From: JBJHBY01 sp050485745 | GTDB lineage: Bacteria; Pseudomonadota; Gammaproteobacteria; Pseudomonadales; CAMLJR01 | Direction of reading: 5' to 3' | Length of the DNA: 11,166 nt | Assembly: GCA_050485745.1 (NCBI GenBank) | Contig: JBJHBY010000109.1 | Coordinates: forward strand, 1 to 11,166 | Part shown: one piece after another, positions 1 to 6,068 of the stretch | Layout: each line of letters begins with the position of its first letter | How positions within the stretch are numbered: the stretch's first letter is position 1 | The notes under the pieces: generated by a model | Told to the model about the DNA's origin: nothing | Seen by the model: the letters and a program-made list of their open reading frames with translations, nothing else | Databases searched by the model: none | Program-made: the position numbers and the translations under genes

Positions 1-397
1 AGTCCTCCATCGCCGGGTACAGGATCTCCTCGATCTGGGGACTGAGGCGATGAATTTCGTCGATGAAAAGCACATCACCGGCATCGAGATTGGTCATCAG
101 CGCGGCAAGATCACCGGCCTTCTCCAGTACCGGCCCGGATGTGGACTTGATCGACACCCCCATCTCATTGGCGAGGATATTGGCCAGGGTGGTCTTGCCC
201 AGGCCCGGAGGGCCGAAGATCAGGGTATGGTCCAGGGGCTCGCCGCGGTTACGGGCGGCAGAAACAAAAATATCCATCTGCTCGCTGACCGCGGGCTGAC
301 CCACATAATCCACCAGCGTACGCGGACGGATGGCGCGGTCGAGGCTGTCCTCGGCGCCAGCCGCAGTGGCCGCCACCAGGCGATCGTGTTCAATCAT
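1..397 (-). CDS. ruvB: RuvB, Holliday junction branch-migration ATPase (N-terminal part, cut by window edge)
   Basis: AAA+ motor that drives RuvA-bound Holliday junctions by hexameric ATP-dependent branch migration in recombinational repair. Only the first 132 codons are present, because the gene runs off the window start. Visible motifs are Walker A GPPGLGKT at residues 62-69, Walker B LFIDEIH at 110-116, and the RPRTLVDYVGQ stretch at 24-34 typical of RuvB N-termini. The ATG at 395-397 begins MIEHDR, and a GGAG sits about 10 nt upstream. It lies 27 nt after the ruvA stop, the last visible gene of the fmdB-aspS-yebC-ruvCAB run, so it is very probably co-transcribed. Family assignment is essentially certain; the C-terminal lid and winged-helix domains cannot be seen. 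Confidence 0.97.
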   Translation of the reverse strand, partial: MIEHDRLVAATAAGAEDSLDRAIRPRTLVDYVGQPAVSEQMDIFVSAARNRGEPLDHTLIFGPPGLGKTTLANILANEMGVSIKSTSGPVLEKAGDLAALMTNLDAGDVLFIDEIHRLSPQIEEILYPAMED

Positions 398-424
398 CGG
401 CGTCACACTCCGGCAGGCATGTCA

Positions 425-1033
425 TCAACGGCGCACCATGTTGCGCAGGGCCTGCCGGATCAGCGTCTCGCTGTCCCGACCGGGCTCCTGGGCATCCGCC
501 GCGGCGATGGCCCGAGCCGCCTCCTGGGGTTTGTAGCCCAGGGCCACCAGGGCAGCCTCCGCCTCGGCCAGGTGACCATCCCGAGCAATCGCACCGGCAT
601 CGGTTGCCAGGGGTTGTCCATCCACCTGCCAATCGGCAAGGCGATCGCGCATTTCCACCAGCAGGCGCTCCGCGGTCTTCTTGCCGACCCCGGGCAGGCG
701 CACCAGGGCGGCGCTGTCGCCATCGCGCACACTGCGCACGAAATCGTCGGTGTCGATACCCGAAAGAATGGTCAACGCCAGACGCGGCCCCACGCCATTG
801 ACCCGGATCAACTCGCGAAACAAAGCCCGTTCACGCAGGCTGGCAAAGCCGTACAGGGAGTGGGCATCCTCGCGCACCACCAGATGGGTATGCAGCACCG
901 CCTCATCGCCGATATCGGGTAGCTGGAACGCGGTGAGCAGCGGCACCAGCAACTCATAGCCAACACCCTGCACGTCGAGCAGCAGCTCCTGAGCCTGCTT
1001 TACCAGCACCACTCCCCGCAAACGACCGATCAC
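425..1033 (-). CDS. ruvA: RuvA, Holliday junction DNA-binding subunit (GTG start)
   Basis: RuvA tetramers bind the four-way junction and load RuvB hexamers on opposite arms. The product is 202 residues, against 203 in E. coli. It has an N-terminal OB-fold (MIGRLRG start), the acidic pin at E55-D56 in the position known from E. coli, and helix-hairpin-helix motifs around NGVGP (79-83) and PGVGKK (114-119). The flexible linker is near 138-153, and the C-terminal three-helix RuvB-binding domain ends in LIRQALRNMVRR. The start is GTG at 1031-1033: it is the only codon that gives the universal MIGRLRG, and an AGGAG lies 9 nt upstream at 1043-1047. An ATG at 1036-1038 is out of frame. The frame stays open upstream into ruvC, which is an artefact. 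It lies 61 nt after ruvC and 27 nt before ruvB. Confidence 0.97.
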   Translation of the reverse strand: MIGRLRGVVLVKQAQELLLDVQGVGYELLVPLLTAFQLPDIGDEAVLHTHLVVREDAHSLYGFASLRERALFRELIRVNGVGPRLALTILSGIDTDDFVRSVRDGDSAALVRLPGVGKKTAERLLVEMRDRLADWQVDGQPLATDAGAIARDGHLAEAEAALVALGYKPQEAARAIAAADAQEPGRDSETLIRQALRNMVRR

Positions 1034-1094
1034 ACCATTACACTCCTGCCAGACAAGGGACTGCGCACCAGCAGTGCTATTGAAAAACCACCTG

Positions 1095-1613
1095 CTAGGC
1101 CAGGCGCCCGCGGCGCTGGCGCAAAACAGCACCGTAGGCGGCGAGGCCTCCGCCGAAGTGTGCATGGCACAGGGCGCAGGCCAATGCATCAGCCGCATCC
1201 TCCATCGGCGCCTCGGGCAGCCCAAGGAGGGTCTGCACCATGAACTGCACCTGGGCCTTGGCGGCGGCACCGGTACCGACCACGGCCTGCTTGATCTGGC
1301 GCGCCGTGTACTCGCTCACCGGGAGACTCTGGTTCACGCAGGCTGCAATCGCCGCGCCCCGTGCCTGACCCAGCTTGAGGGCCGAGGCGGCATTGCGCGA
1401 CATGAACACCTCTTCGACCGCGACTTCGCCAGGGGCGTGGCTCAGGATGATGTCCGCAAGGCTGCTGAAGATAATGCCCAGACGCTCGGGAAAGGGTACG
1501 TCGGGAAGGCGCACGATACCACTGGTGACGTAGACGGGGCGACCGGACGTGACGCGGATAACGCCAAAGCCCGTCTTGCGCGAGCCGGGGTCGATCCCCA
1601 GGATCACCCTCAT
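1095..1613 (-). CDS. ruvC: RuvC, crossover junction endodeoxyribonuclease
   Basis: Resolves Holliday junctions by symmetric dual nicking and works with RuvAB. The product is 172 residues (E. coli 173) with an RNase H-like fold. All four catalytic acids can be placed: D8 in GIDPGS, E67 in VAVEEVFMSRN, and D139 and D142 in EDAADALA. The start at ATG 1611-1613 (MRVILGIDPG) is preferred over an in-frame ATG eleven codons upstream, because GGGAGG lies 9 nt before it and family members begin at this point. The gene is 69 nt downstream of yebC and 61 nt upstream of ruvA in the same direction. Nothing is unusual in sequence or length. Confidence 0.97.
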   Translation of the reverse strand: MRVILGIDPGSRKTGFGVIRVTSGRPVYVTSGIVRLPDVPFPERLGIIFSSLADIILSHAPGEVAVEEVFMSRNAASALKLGQARGAAIAACVNQSLPVSEYTARQIKQAVVGTGAAAKAQVQFMVQTLLGLPEAPMEDAADALACALCHAHFGGGLAAYGAVLRQRRGRLA

Positions 1614-1682
1614 CTGCCATATCCTCCCGCCATCAACGCCCGGCACGCTGCCGGCGGACCGGCCCAGGTGGCCGGCCAGCGC

Positions 1683-2432
1683 TCAGGATACCATTGCCTC
1701 CATGACCGATTCCGGAATATCGGCGTTAGTGTAGACATTCTGCACGTCGTCCAGGTCCTCGAGGGCGTCGATCAGGCGCAGCACCACTTCAGCCGCGTCC
1801 TTCTCCAGAGGCACCTGCACCGAGGCAATCATGGCCACGTCGCCATCCTCGGGAGGCAGGCCCGCGGCCTCGAGGGCCTGACGGATACGGTGGAATTCCT
1901 CCCAGGGAGTGAGAACCTCGACGGAGCCGTCTTCCTGACTGACGATATCCTCGGCGCCCTCTTCCAGCGCCACCTCCATCAGGCGCTCTTCGTCGACGCC
2001 GGGGGCATACACCATCTGCCCCTTGCGCGCGAACAGGTAGGCCACGGAGCCGTCGGTACCCAGATTGCCACCGCGCTTGCTGAAGGCGTGGCGGACTTCG
2101 GCCACCGTGCGATTGCGATTATCGGTCACGGCCTCGACCAGTATCGCCACCCCACCCGGCGCATAGCCCTCGTAGGTGACCTCCTCCATGTTGTCGTTGT
2201 CGGCGCTGCCGGTGCCACGGGCGATGGCATTCTCGATGGTGTCCTTTTTCATGTTGGCGGTGAGGGCCTTGTCCACCACGGCGCGCAGCCGCGGATTGTC
2301 CTCAATGGTGCCACCGCCCTGGCGGGCTGCCACCACGATCTCCCGGATCAGACGCGTGAATACCTTGCCTCGCTTGGCGTCCTGGGCCGCCTTGCGGTGC
2401 TTGATATTGGCCCATTTGCTGTGTCCAGCCAT
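1683..2432 (-). CDS. yebC: YebC/PmpR family translation and transcription regulator
   Basis: YebC/TACO1-family protein. Family members have been reported both as DNA-binding regulators (PmpR in Pseudomonas aeruginosa) and as factors that help ribosomes through difficult sequences; which applies here cannot be read from the sequence. The 249-residue product begins with the invariant MAGHSKWANIKHRKAAQDAKRGK and contains the family signatures ARQGGGTIEDNPRLRAVVDKA, EGYAPGGVA and AFSKRGGNLG. Length matches the family (about 246). The ATG at 2430-2432 is preceded by GAGGAG with a short spacer of about 3 nt. It sits between aspS (96 nt upstream) and ruvC (69 nt downstream), the conserved gammaproteobacterial neighbourhood. 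A TTGACA at 2474-2479 on the same strand might be a -35 for an internal promoter, but no convincing -10 follows. Confidence 0.97.
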   Translation of the reverse strand: MAGHSKWANIKHRKAAQDAKRGKVFTRLIREIVVAARQGGGTIEDNPRLRAVVDKALTANMKKDTIENAIARGTGSADNDNMEEVTYEGYAPGGVAILVEAVTDNRNRTVAEVRHAFSKRGGNLGTDGSVAYLFARKGQMVYAPGVDEERLMEVALEEGAEDIVSQEDGSVEVLTPWEEFHRIRQALEAAGLPPEDGDVAMIASVQVPLEKDAAEVVLRLIDALEDLDDVQNVYTNADIPESVMEAMVS

Positions 2433-2528
2433 ACGCTCCTCACCACCACTCGAACACCGGCCGCGCCGGCAACTGTCAACGGGTTTATTGGTAACCGGGC
2501 GACCGGGTTCGTGCCGATGGCCACCCCG

Positions 2529-4298
2529 TCACTGCTGCGGGCTCTTCTCCCGCAGGCGAATACTCAGCTCGCGCAATTGCCTGGCATCGACCGCGCCGGG
2601 CGCATCCGTCATCACGCAGTGCGCCGTCTGGGTTTTCGGGAAGGCAATCACGTCGCGGATACTCTGCGCGCCGGTCATCAGCATCACCAGACGGTCCAGG
2701 CCGAAGGCAAGGCCACCGTGCGGGGGTGCACCGTACCTGAGGGCACTGAGCAGGAAGCCGAACTTCTCCTCGGCCTCGGCTTCGTCGATGCCCAGAATGC
2801 GGAACACCGCAGCCTGGGTCTCGGCATCGTGGATACGGATCGACCCGCCACCCAGTTCGACGCCGTTGAGCACCATGTCATAGGCCCGGGACAGGGCTGC
2901 ACCGGGGTCGGCCAGCAGCGCCTGTGCATCGCATTTGGGGCGAGTGAAGGGATGATGCAACGCCGCCCAGCGGCCGTCGTCCTCCTCGAACATGGGGAAG
3001 TCGACGACCCACAGCGGTGCCCAGCCCCCGGCCACCATGCCCAGATCCTGGGCCACGCGCAGGCGCAGCGCGCCAAGGGCCTCGGTGACCACCTTGTGGC
3101 TGTCGGCGCCGAAGAAGATGATATCGCCGCTCTGCGCCTCAAGGCGCTGCAGCAACTGCAGGGTCACCGCCTCACCAATGAACTTGATGATCGGCGACTG
3201 CAGGCCATCAATGCCGGCGGCAATATCGTTGACCTTGATCCAGGCCAGACCACGCGCGCCATAGATGCCCACAAAGCGCGTGTACTCGTCGATCTGGCTG
3301 CGGGAAAGGCTGCCCCCCCCCGGCACCCTGAGCGCGGTAACGCGGCTCTTCGGGTCGTTGGCCGGGCCCGAGAACACCTTGAAGTCGACCCTGCTCATCA
3401 GATCCTTGATATCGGTCAGCTCCAGGGACACCCGCAGATCGGGCTTGTCGGAACCATAGCGAGCGATGGCCTCGCTATAAGGCATGCGCGGGAATGCGGG
3501 CAACTCGACGCCCATAACCTCGGAAAACAGACTGCGGATCATACCTTCAGCCACGGCCATCACCGCGTCCTCGTCGACGAAGGACATCTCCAGGTCGATC
3601 TGGGTGAATTCCGGCTGTCGGTCAGCGCGCAGGTCCTCGTCGCGAAAGCAGCGGGCCACCTGGTAATAGCGGTCCATGCCGGACACCATCAGCAGCTGCT
3701 TGAACAACTGCGGGGACTGGGGCAGGGCGAAGAACTTGCCGGCATGGGTGCGGCTTGGCACCAGGTAGTCGCGCGCGCCCTCGGGGGTAGCGCGGGTCAG
3801 GATCGGCGTTTCGATATCGAGAAAGCGCTCGCCGTCGAGGTAGCGCCGCACCGCACTGGTCACCCGCGAGCGCAACTGCAGGCGCTGCTGCATTTCCGGG
3901 CGACGCAGATCCAGGTAGCGATGCCGCAGGCGAACCTCCTCGCCCACATCGGCGTGGGTATCGAGGGGGAACGGCGGGGTGGCCGCGGCATTGAGGATCT
4001 CCAGCTCCAGGCCGTAGACCTCGATGGCGCCGGTCGGCATATTGGGGTTGACCGTGGCCGCGCTGCGAGCGCGCACACGGCCACTGACGCGCAACACGTA
4101 TTCGCTGCGCACCCGATCCGCCATTGCGAAGTGCTCGCCCGCATCGGGGTCGAAAACCACCTGGACGATGCCATCGCGATCACGCAGGTCGAGGAAGATC
4201 ACGCCGCCGTGGTCCCGGCGGCGATCAACCCAGCCACACAGGGTGACGAGTTGGTCGACGTGATCACTGTTCAGGGTGCCGCAGTAGTGGCTGCGCAT
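2529..4298 (-). CDS. aspS: Aspartyl-tRNA synthetase (probably non-discriminating Asp/Asn type)
   Basis: Class II synthetase that charges tRNA with aspartate. It has 589 residues, against 590 in E. coli. Domains in order: N-terminal OB-fold anticodon-binding domain (about 1-105, with CGWVDRRRDHGGVIFLDLRDRDG); class II core with motif 1 around FLDIETPIL (159-167); motif 2 FRDEDLRADRQPEFTQID (218-235); the bacterial GAD insertion roughly 290-420; and motif 3 GGLAFGLDRLVML (528-540) with the ATP-binding Arg536. Residue 30 is His followed by Gly-Gly, as in the P. aeruginosa enzyme known to be non-discriminating, whereas E. coli has Leu30. By inference this enzyme also makes Asp-tRNA(Asn) for GatCAB amidation. 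The start at 4296-4298 gives the conserved MRSHYCG, although the Shine-Dalgarno is poor. It lies 44 nt after the fmdB-like gene. Confidence 0.98.
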   Translation of the reverse strand: MRSHYCGTLNSDHVDQLVTLCGWVDRRRDHGGVIFLDLRDRDGIVQVVFDPDAGEHFAMADRVRSEYVLRVSGRVRARSAATVNPNMPTGAIEVYGLELEILNAAATPPFPLDTHADVGEEVRLRHRYLDLRRPEMQQRLQLRSRVTSAVRRYLDGERFLDIETPILTRATPEGARDYLVPSRTHAGKFFALPQSPQLFKQLLMVSGMDRYYQVARCFRDEDLRADRQPEFTQIDLEMSFVDEDAVMAVAEGMIRSLFSEVMGVELPAFPRMPYSEAIARYGSDKPDLRVSLELTDIKDLMSRVDFKVFSGPANDPKSRVTALRVPGGGSLSRSQIDEYTRFVGIYGARGLAWIKVNDIAAGIDGLQSPIIKFIGEAVTLQLLQRLEAQSGDIIFFGADSHKVVTEALGALRLRVAQDLGMVAGGWAPLWVVDFPMFEEDDGRWAALHHPFTRPKCDAQALLADPGAALSRAYDMVLNGVELGGGSIRIHDAETQAAVFRILGIDEAEAEEKFGFLLSALRYGAPPHGGLAFGLDRLVMLMTGAQSIRDVIAFPKTQTAHCVMTDAPGAVDARQLRELSIRLREKSPQQ

Positions 4299-4299
4299 G

Positions 4300-4324
4300 G
4301 TTTCTGGAGTTCCCGTTTCTGGAG
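4300..4324. repeat. Short tandem direct repeat (10 bp, period 15) before aspS
   Basis: GTTTCTGGAG occurs at 4300-4309 and again at 4315-4324 (plus-strand reading), directly upstream of the aspS start. On the coding strand this is CTCCAGAAAC twice in the leader, where a strong Shine-Dalgarno would be expected but is absent. It may be only a small local duplication. Confidence 0.5.
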
Positions 4325-4342
4325 GTGAACCCGGGTGCCGCG

Positions 4343-4633
4343 TCAGACCGCGGCACCACTCGTCGGGGCAGGTTTGCTGGCAGCAGCACCATCGGTGGAG
4401 CTGCTGGCAGACGGGGCAGCGGCCGTATCACCGGCGATATTCCTGCGCTTGCCCGCCTTGAAGTCGGTTTCGTACCAGCCGCCACCCTTGAGGCGGAACC
4501 CGGCGGCGGAGATTTTCTTGCGCAGTGCCGCCTGGCCACAGGCAGGACAGTCTGTGAGGGCGGCATCACTGAGCTTCTGCAGCGCCTCGAGCTGATGCCC
4601 GCAACCCTCGCACTGATACTCATAAATCGGCAT
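4343..4633 (-). CDS. FmdB-family zinc-ribbon protein
   Basis: Small putative regulatory protein of the FmdB family (CxxC_CxxC_SSSS class), 96 residues. It opens MPIYEYQC, then shows two CxxC knuckles (C8/C11 and C29/C32) expected to bind one zinc. The conserved GFRLKGGGWYETDF segment (45-58) follows, with an Ala/Ser/Thr-rich low-complexity tail (about 68-96). Its molecular role is not established. The ATG at 4631-4633 has a strong GGAGGT six nt upstream. It is the first gene of the operon into aspS, yebC and ruvCAB: a consensus -10 lies about 70 nt upstream and the preceding HU-like gene is closed by a terminator. Being next to aspS is common in gammaproteobacteria and does not by itself show function. 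Confidence 0.93.
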   Translation of the reverse strand: MPIYEYQCEGCGHQLEALQKLSDAALTDCPACGQAALRKKISAAGFRLKGGGWYETDFKAGKRRNIAGDTAAAPSASSSTDGAAASKPAPTSGAAV

Positions 4634-4700
4634 GCAAACACCTCCGGAAAGACCGATGGACGCGATACAGAGCACGGCCGGCGGCCCCGGAGAGCGCGCG

Positions 4701-4706
4701 ATTATA
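4701..4706 (-). promoter_or_regulatory. Perfect -10 box (TATAAT) for the fmdB-aspS-yebC-ruvCAB operon
   Basis: On the minus strand GCGCTATAATCGCGC contains an exact TATAAT. It lies downstream of the HU terminator and about 67 nt before the fmdB start, as expected for the operon promoter. The -35 is poor: CTCCCC at 17-bp spacing. The -35 area overlaps a GC-rich dyad (GGCTCCCC/GGGGCC, about 4717-4731) that could bind a regulator or just be GC-rich sequence. Inferred transcription start is near 4694. Confidence 0.65.
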
Positions 4707-4791
4707 GCGCAAATCCGGCCCCTGGGGAGCCTGCGGGCAGGCGCGGGATGGCACGTACAGAGCCTTCGCAGCACTGCAAACAAGGGCGCTG

Positions 4792-4826
4792 AAAACAACG
4801 ATGCCGGGACCCAGGGGCCCCGGCAT
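4792..4826 (-). terminator. Rho-independent terminator of the HU-like gene
   Basis: Arms ATGCCGGG (4801-4808) and CCCGGCAT (4819-4826) form an 8-bp stem, with one internal mismatch and two further G-C pairs closing a short loop. On the minus strand the hairpin is followed by CGTTGTTTTC, a T-rich tract. It begins 35 nt after the HU-like stop codon and separates that gene from the fmdB operon promoter. Confidence 0.8.
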
Positions 4827-4861
4827 CACGACCTGCAGCGACAGATCGGCCCGATCGGGAA

Positions 4862-5299
4862 TCAGGCTTCAGCGAACGCCTTGAGCTTCTTCAGCGGGCG
4901 CACCTTGACGGCAATACTGGCCGGCTTGGCCTTGAACATGGTCTCTTCCCCGGTGAAGGGGTTGACACCCTTGCGCGCCTTGCGGGCGGGCTTCTTGACG
5001 GTGGTGATCTTCATCAGGCCAGGCAGGGTGAACTCGCCAATACCACGCTTCTTCACCGAGCGCTCGATCAGGCTCTCCAGTTCGGTCAGCACCGAGGCCA
5101 CCTGCTTGCGGTTCAGACCGGATCCTTCGGCAAGCTCATTGAGCATCTGGCTCTTGGTCATCTTTTCCTTGATGACCGCGTTGTTGACCTTGCGTGCGGC
5201 CGGAGCAGCCTTGGGAGCAGCAGCTTTCTTCGCCGGTGCTTTCCTGGCCGGTGCCTTGGCAGCGGCCTTCTTCTTGGGAGCAGCCTTCTTTGTCGCCAT
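4862..5299 (-). CDS. HU-family nucleoid protein with Ala/Lys/Pro-rich histone-like N-terminal tail
   Basis: DNA-binding protein of the HU/IHF superfamily, expected to bend and compact DNA. The product is 145 residues, against about 90 for classical HU. Residues 1-37 are a tail of AAPKKKAAAKAPARKAPAKK type, resembling eukaryotic histone H1 termini. The HU domain spans about 47-143, with dimerisation helices (KSQMLNELAEGSGLNRKQVASVLTELESLIE) and the DNA-contacting beta-arm including GVNPFTG (111-117), the counterpart of the RNPxTG arm of HU. The start at ATG 5297-5299 (MATKKAAP) is chosen over one ten codons upstream, because AGGA lies 8 nt before it and the tail starts naturally there. It is a single-gene unit with its own promoter and terminator. 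Assignment to the superfamily is firm; whether the tail binds DNA or is modified is unknown. Confidence 0.93.
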   Translation of the reverse strand: MATKKAAPKKKAAAKAPARKAPAKKAAAPKAAPAARKVNNAVIKEKMTKSQMLNELAEGSGLNRKQVASVLTELESLIERSVKKRGIGEFTLPGLMKITTVKKPARKARKGVNPFTGEETMFKAKPASIAVKVRPLKKLKAFAEA

Positions 5300-5402
5300 C
5301 GTCGGATTCCTGTAGAGGTTAACGTTCACCCATCAGTTCTGGACTGGCGCAAAAACGAGCCGGAACACCTCGGTTGCCACTGCTGGTCCAGCGCCAGCGA
5401 AA

Positions 5403-5431
5403 GATATAGACGATGCCACAGGGCAATACAA
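5403..5431 (-). promoter_or_regulatory. Predicted sigma-70 promoter of the HU-like gene
   Basis: On the minus strand TTGTAT (5426-5431) and TATATC (5403-5408) are separated by exactly 17 bp. Each hexamer is a partial match to consensus. The implied start near 5396 leaves a leader of about 95 nt before the HU ATG. The surrounding 5390-5500 stretch is clearly richer in A/T than its neighbours, which supports a promoter here. Confidence 0.5.
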
Positions 5432-5549
5432 GGTATTTTCCTTGCGAGATCGCGAAAAACAGCGGTTTTATCGCTTCAAATGACAACTTCAGGGGTTAAC
5501 GCAACGGAATTGCCGTCATTCACGCCTTCTCCGCGAGTGCCGCACGACA

Positions 5550-5969
5550 TCAGAACGCCTCAGTCAAAGGCACCAGCAGCGTCTTCAGCCGGGCGATGCG
5601 TTGGCTTGCCTCGGCGTCGTCATAGGGACGCGGCGAATGCACGCCCCACACCGGTCGCGGCCAGGCCGCATCGTCACGAAAGCGGGCGATGCAGTGCACG
5701 TGCAACTGTGGCACCTGATTGCCCAGGGTGGCGACGTTCATTTTGTCGGCCTGAACATGCCCGGCCAGTGCCTCGGCAACGGCATCCACCTCAGCCCACA
5801 ACTGCGCACGCAGTTGCGCGGGCAGGTCATGGACCTCGCGCAGATCGGGCAGTCGCGGTACCAGGATCAACCAGGGGTACTGCGCGTCATTCATCAGCAA
5901 CACGCGACACAGCGGCAGATCAAGCACGGGACGGGTATCGGCGGCCAGTACGGGGTGCAGCTCAAACAC
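5550..5969 (-). CDS. HIT-domain protein (histidine-triad fold, degenerate triad)
   Basis: Member of the HIT superfamily of nucleotide-binding phosphoramidases/hydrolases, 139 residues, of the short gammaproteobacterial type with MFELHPxL start and PWLILVPR (32-39). The active-site region is QLHVHCIAR (88-96): H90 and H92 are present, but the third position of the HxHxH triad is Ile94. TLGN (81-84) and the DDAAWPRPVWG segment (99-109) are also typical of this subgroup as I remember it. Substrate unknown. The start is GTG at 5967-5969; a TTG two codons upstream would sit only 1 nt from the AGGAGG, so it is rejected. The gene is divergent from proS (99 nt apart) and 250 nt upstream of the HU-like gene, with no strong terminator between. 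Confidence 0.88.
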   Translation of the reverse strand: MFELHPVLAADTRPVLDLPLCRVLLMNDAQYPWLILVPRLPDLREVHDLPAQLRAQLWAEVDAVAEALAGHVQADKMNVATLGNQVPQLHVHCIARFRDDAAWPRPVWGVHSPRPYDDAEASQRIARLKTLLVPLTEAF

Positions 5970-5976
5970 GGTCAAA

Positions 5977-5982
5977 CCTCCT
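5977..5982 (-). promoter_or_regulatory. Shine-Dalgarno deciding the GTG start of the HIT gene
   Basis: AGGAGG on the minus strand lies 7 nt before GTG 5967-5969. It is only 1 nt before the in-frame TTG at 5973-5975, which fixes GTG as the initiator. Confidence 0.85.
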
Positions 5983-6004
5983 GCGGGCTCCGCCGCCGCG
6001 GCCC

Positions 6005-6033
6005 TGTACGGCCCCGGGGTGGCGGACTACAAT
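6005..6033 (+). promoter_or_regulatory. Predicted proS promoter
   Basis: TACAAT at 6028-6033 matches the -10 consensus at five of six positions. A weak TGTACG (6005-6010) lies 17 bp upstream. The implied start near 6040 leaves a leader of about 29 nt to the proS ATG at 6069. The -10 is the main evidence. Confidence 0.55.
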
Positions 6034-6068
6034 GCCGCCAATTCTGACGTGGGGAAACCGAAAACGCC

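Noticed and set aside
2474..2479. Perfect TTGACA on the minus strand as a yebC promoter -35
   Set aside because: The hexamer at 16-18 bp downstream (around TGTTCG) does not resemble a -10; kept only as a remark under yebC.
1074..4328. 1084-codon open frame on the plus strand opposite ruvC, yebC and aspS
   Set aside because: The opposite strand carries three certain genes in full. High third-position GC removes stops from antisense frames, and the translation shows no recognisable domains.
5455..5476. Hairpin AGCG/CGCT followed by GTTTTT as terminator of the HIT gene (minus strand)
   Set aside because: The stem has only 4 bp with a 7-nt loop, and it lies about 75 nt after the stop in A/T-richer promoter DNA; not convincing.
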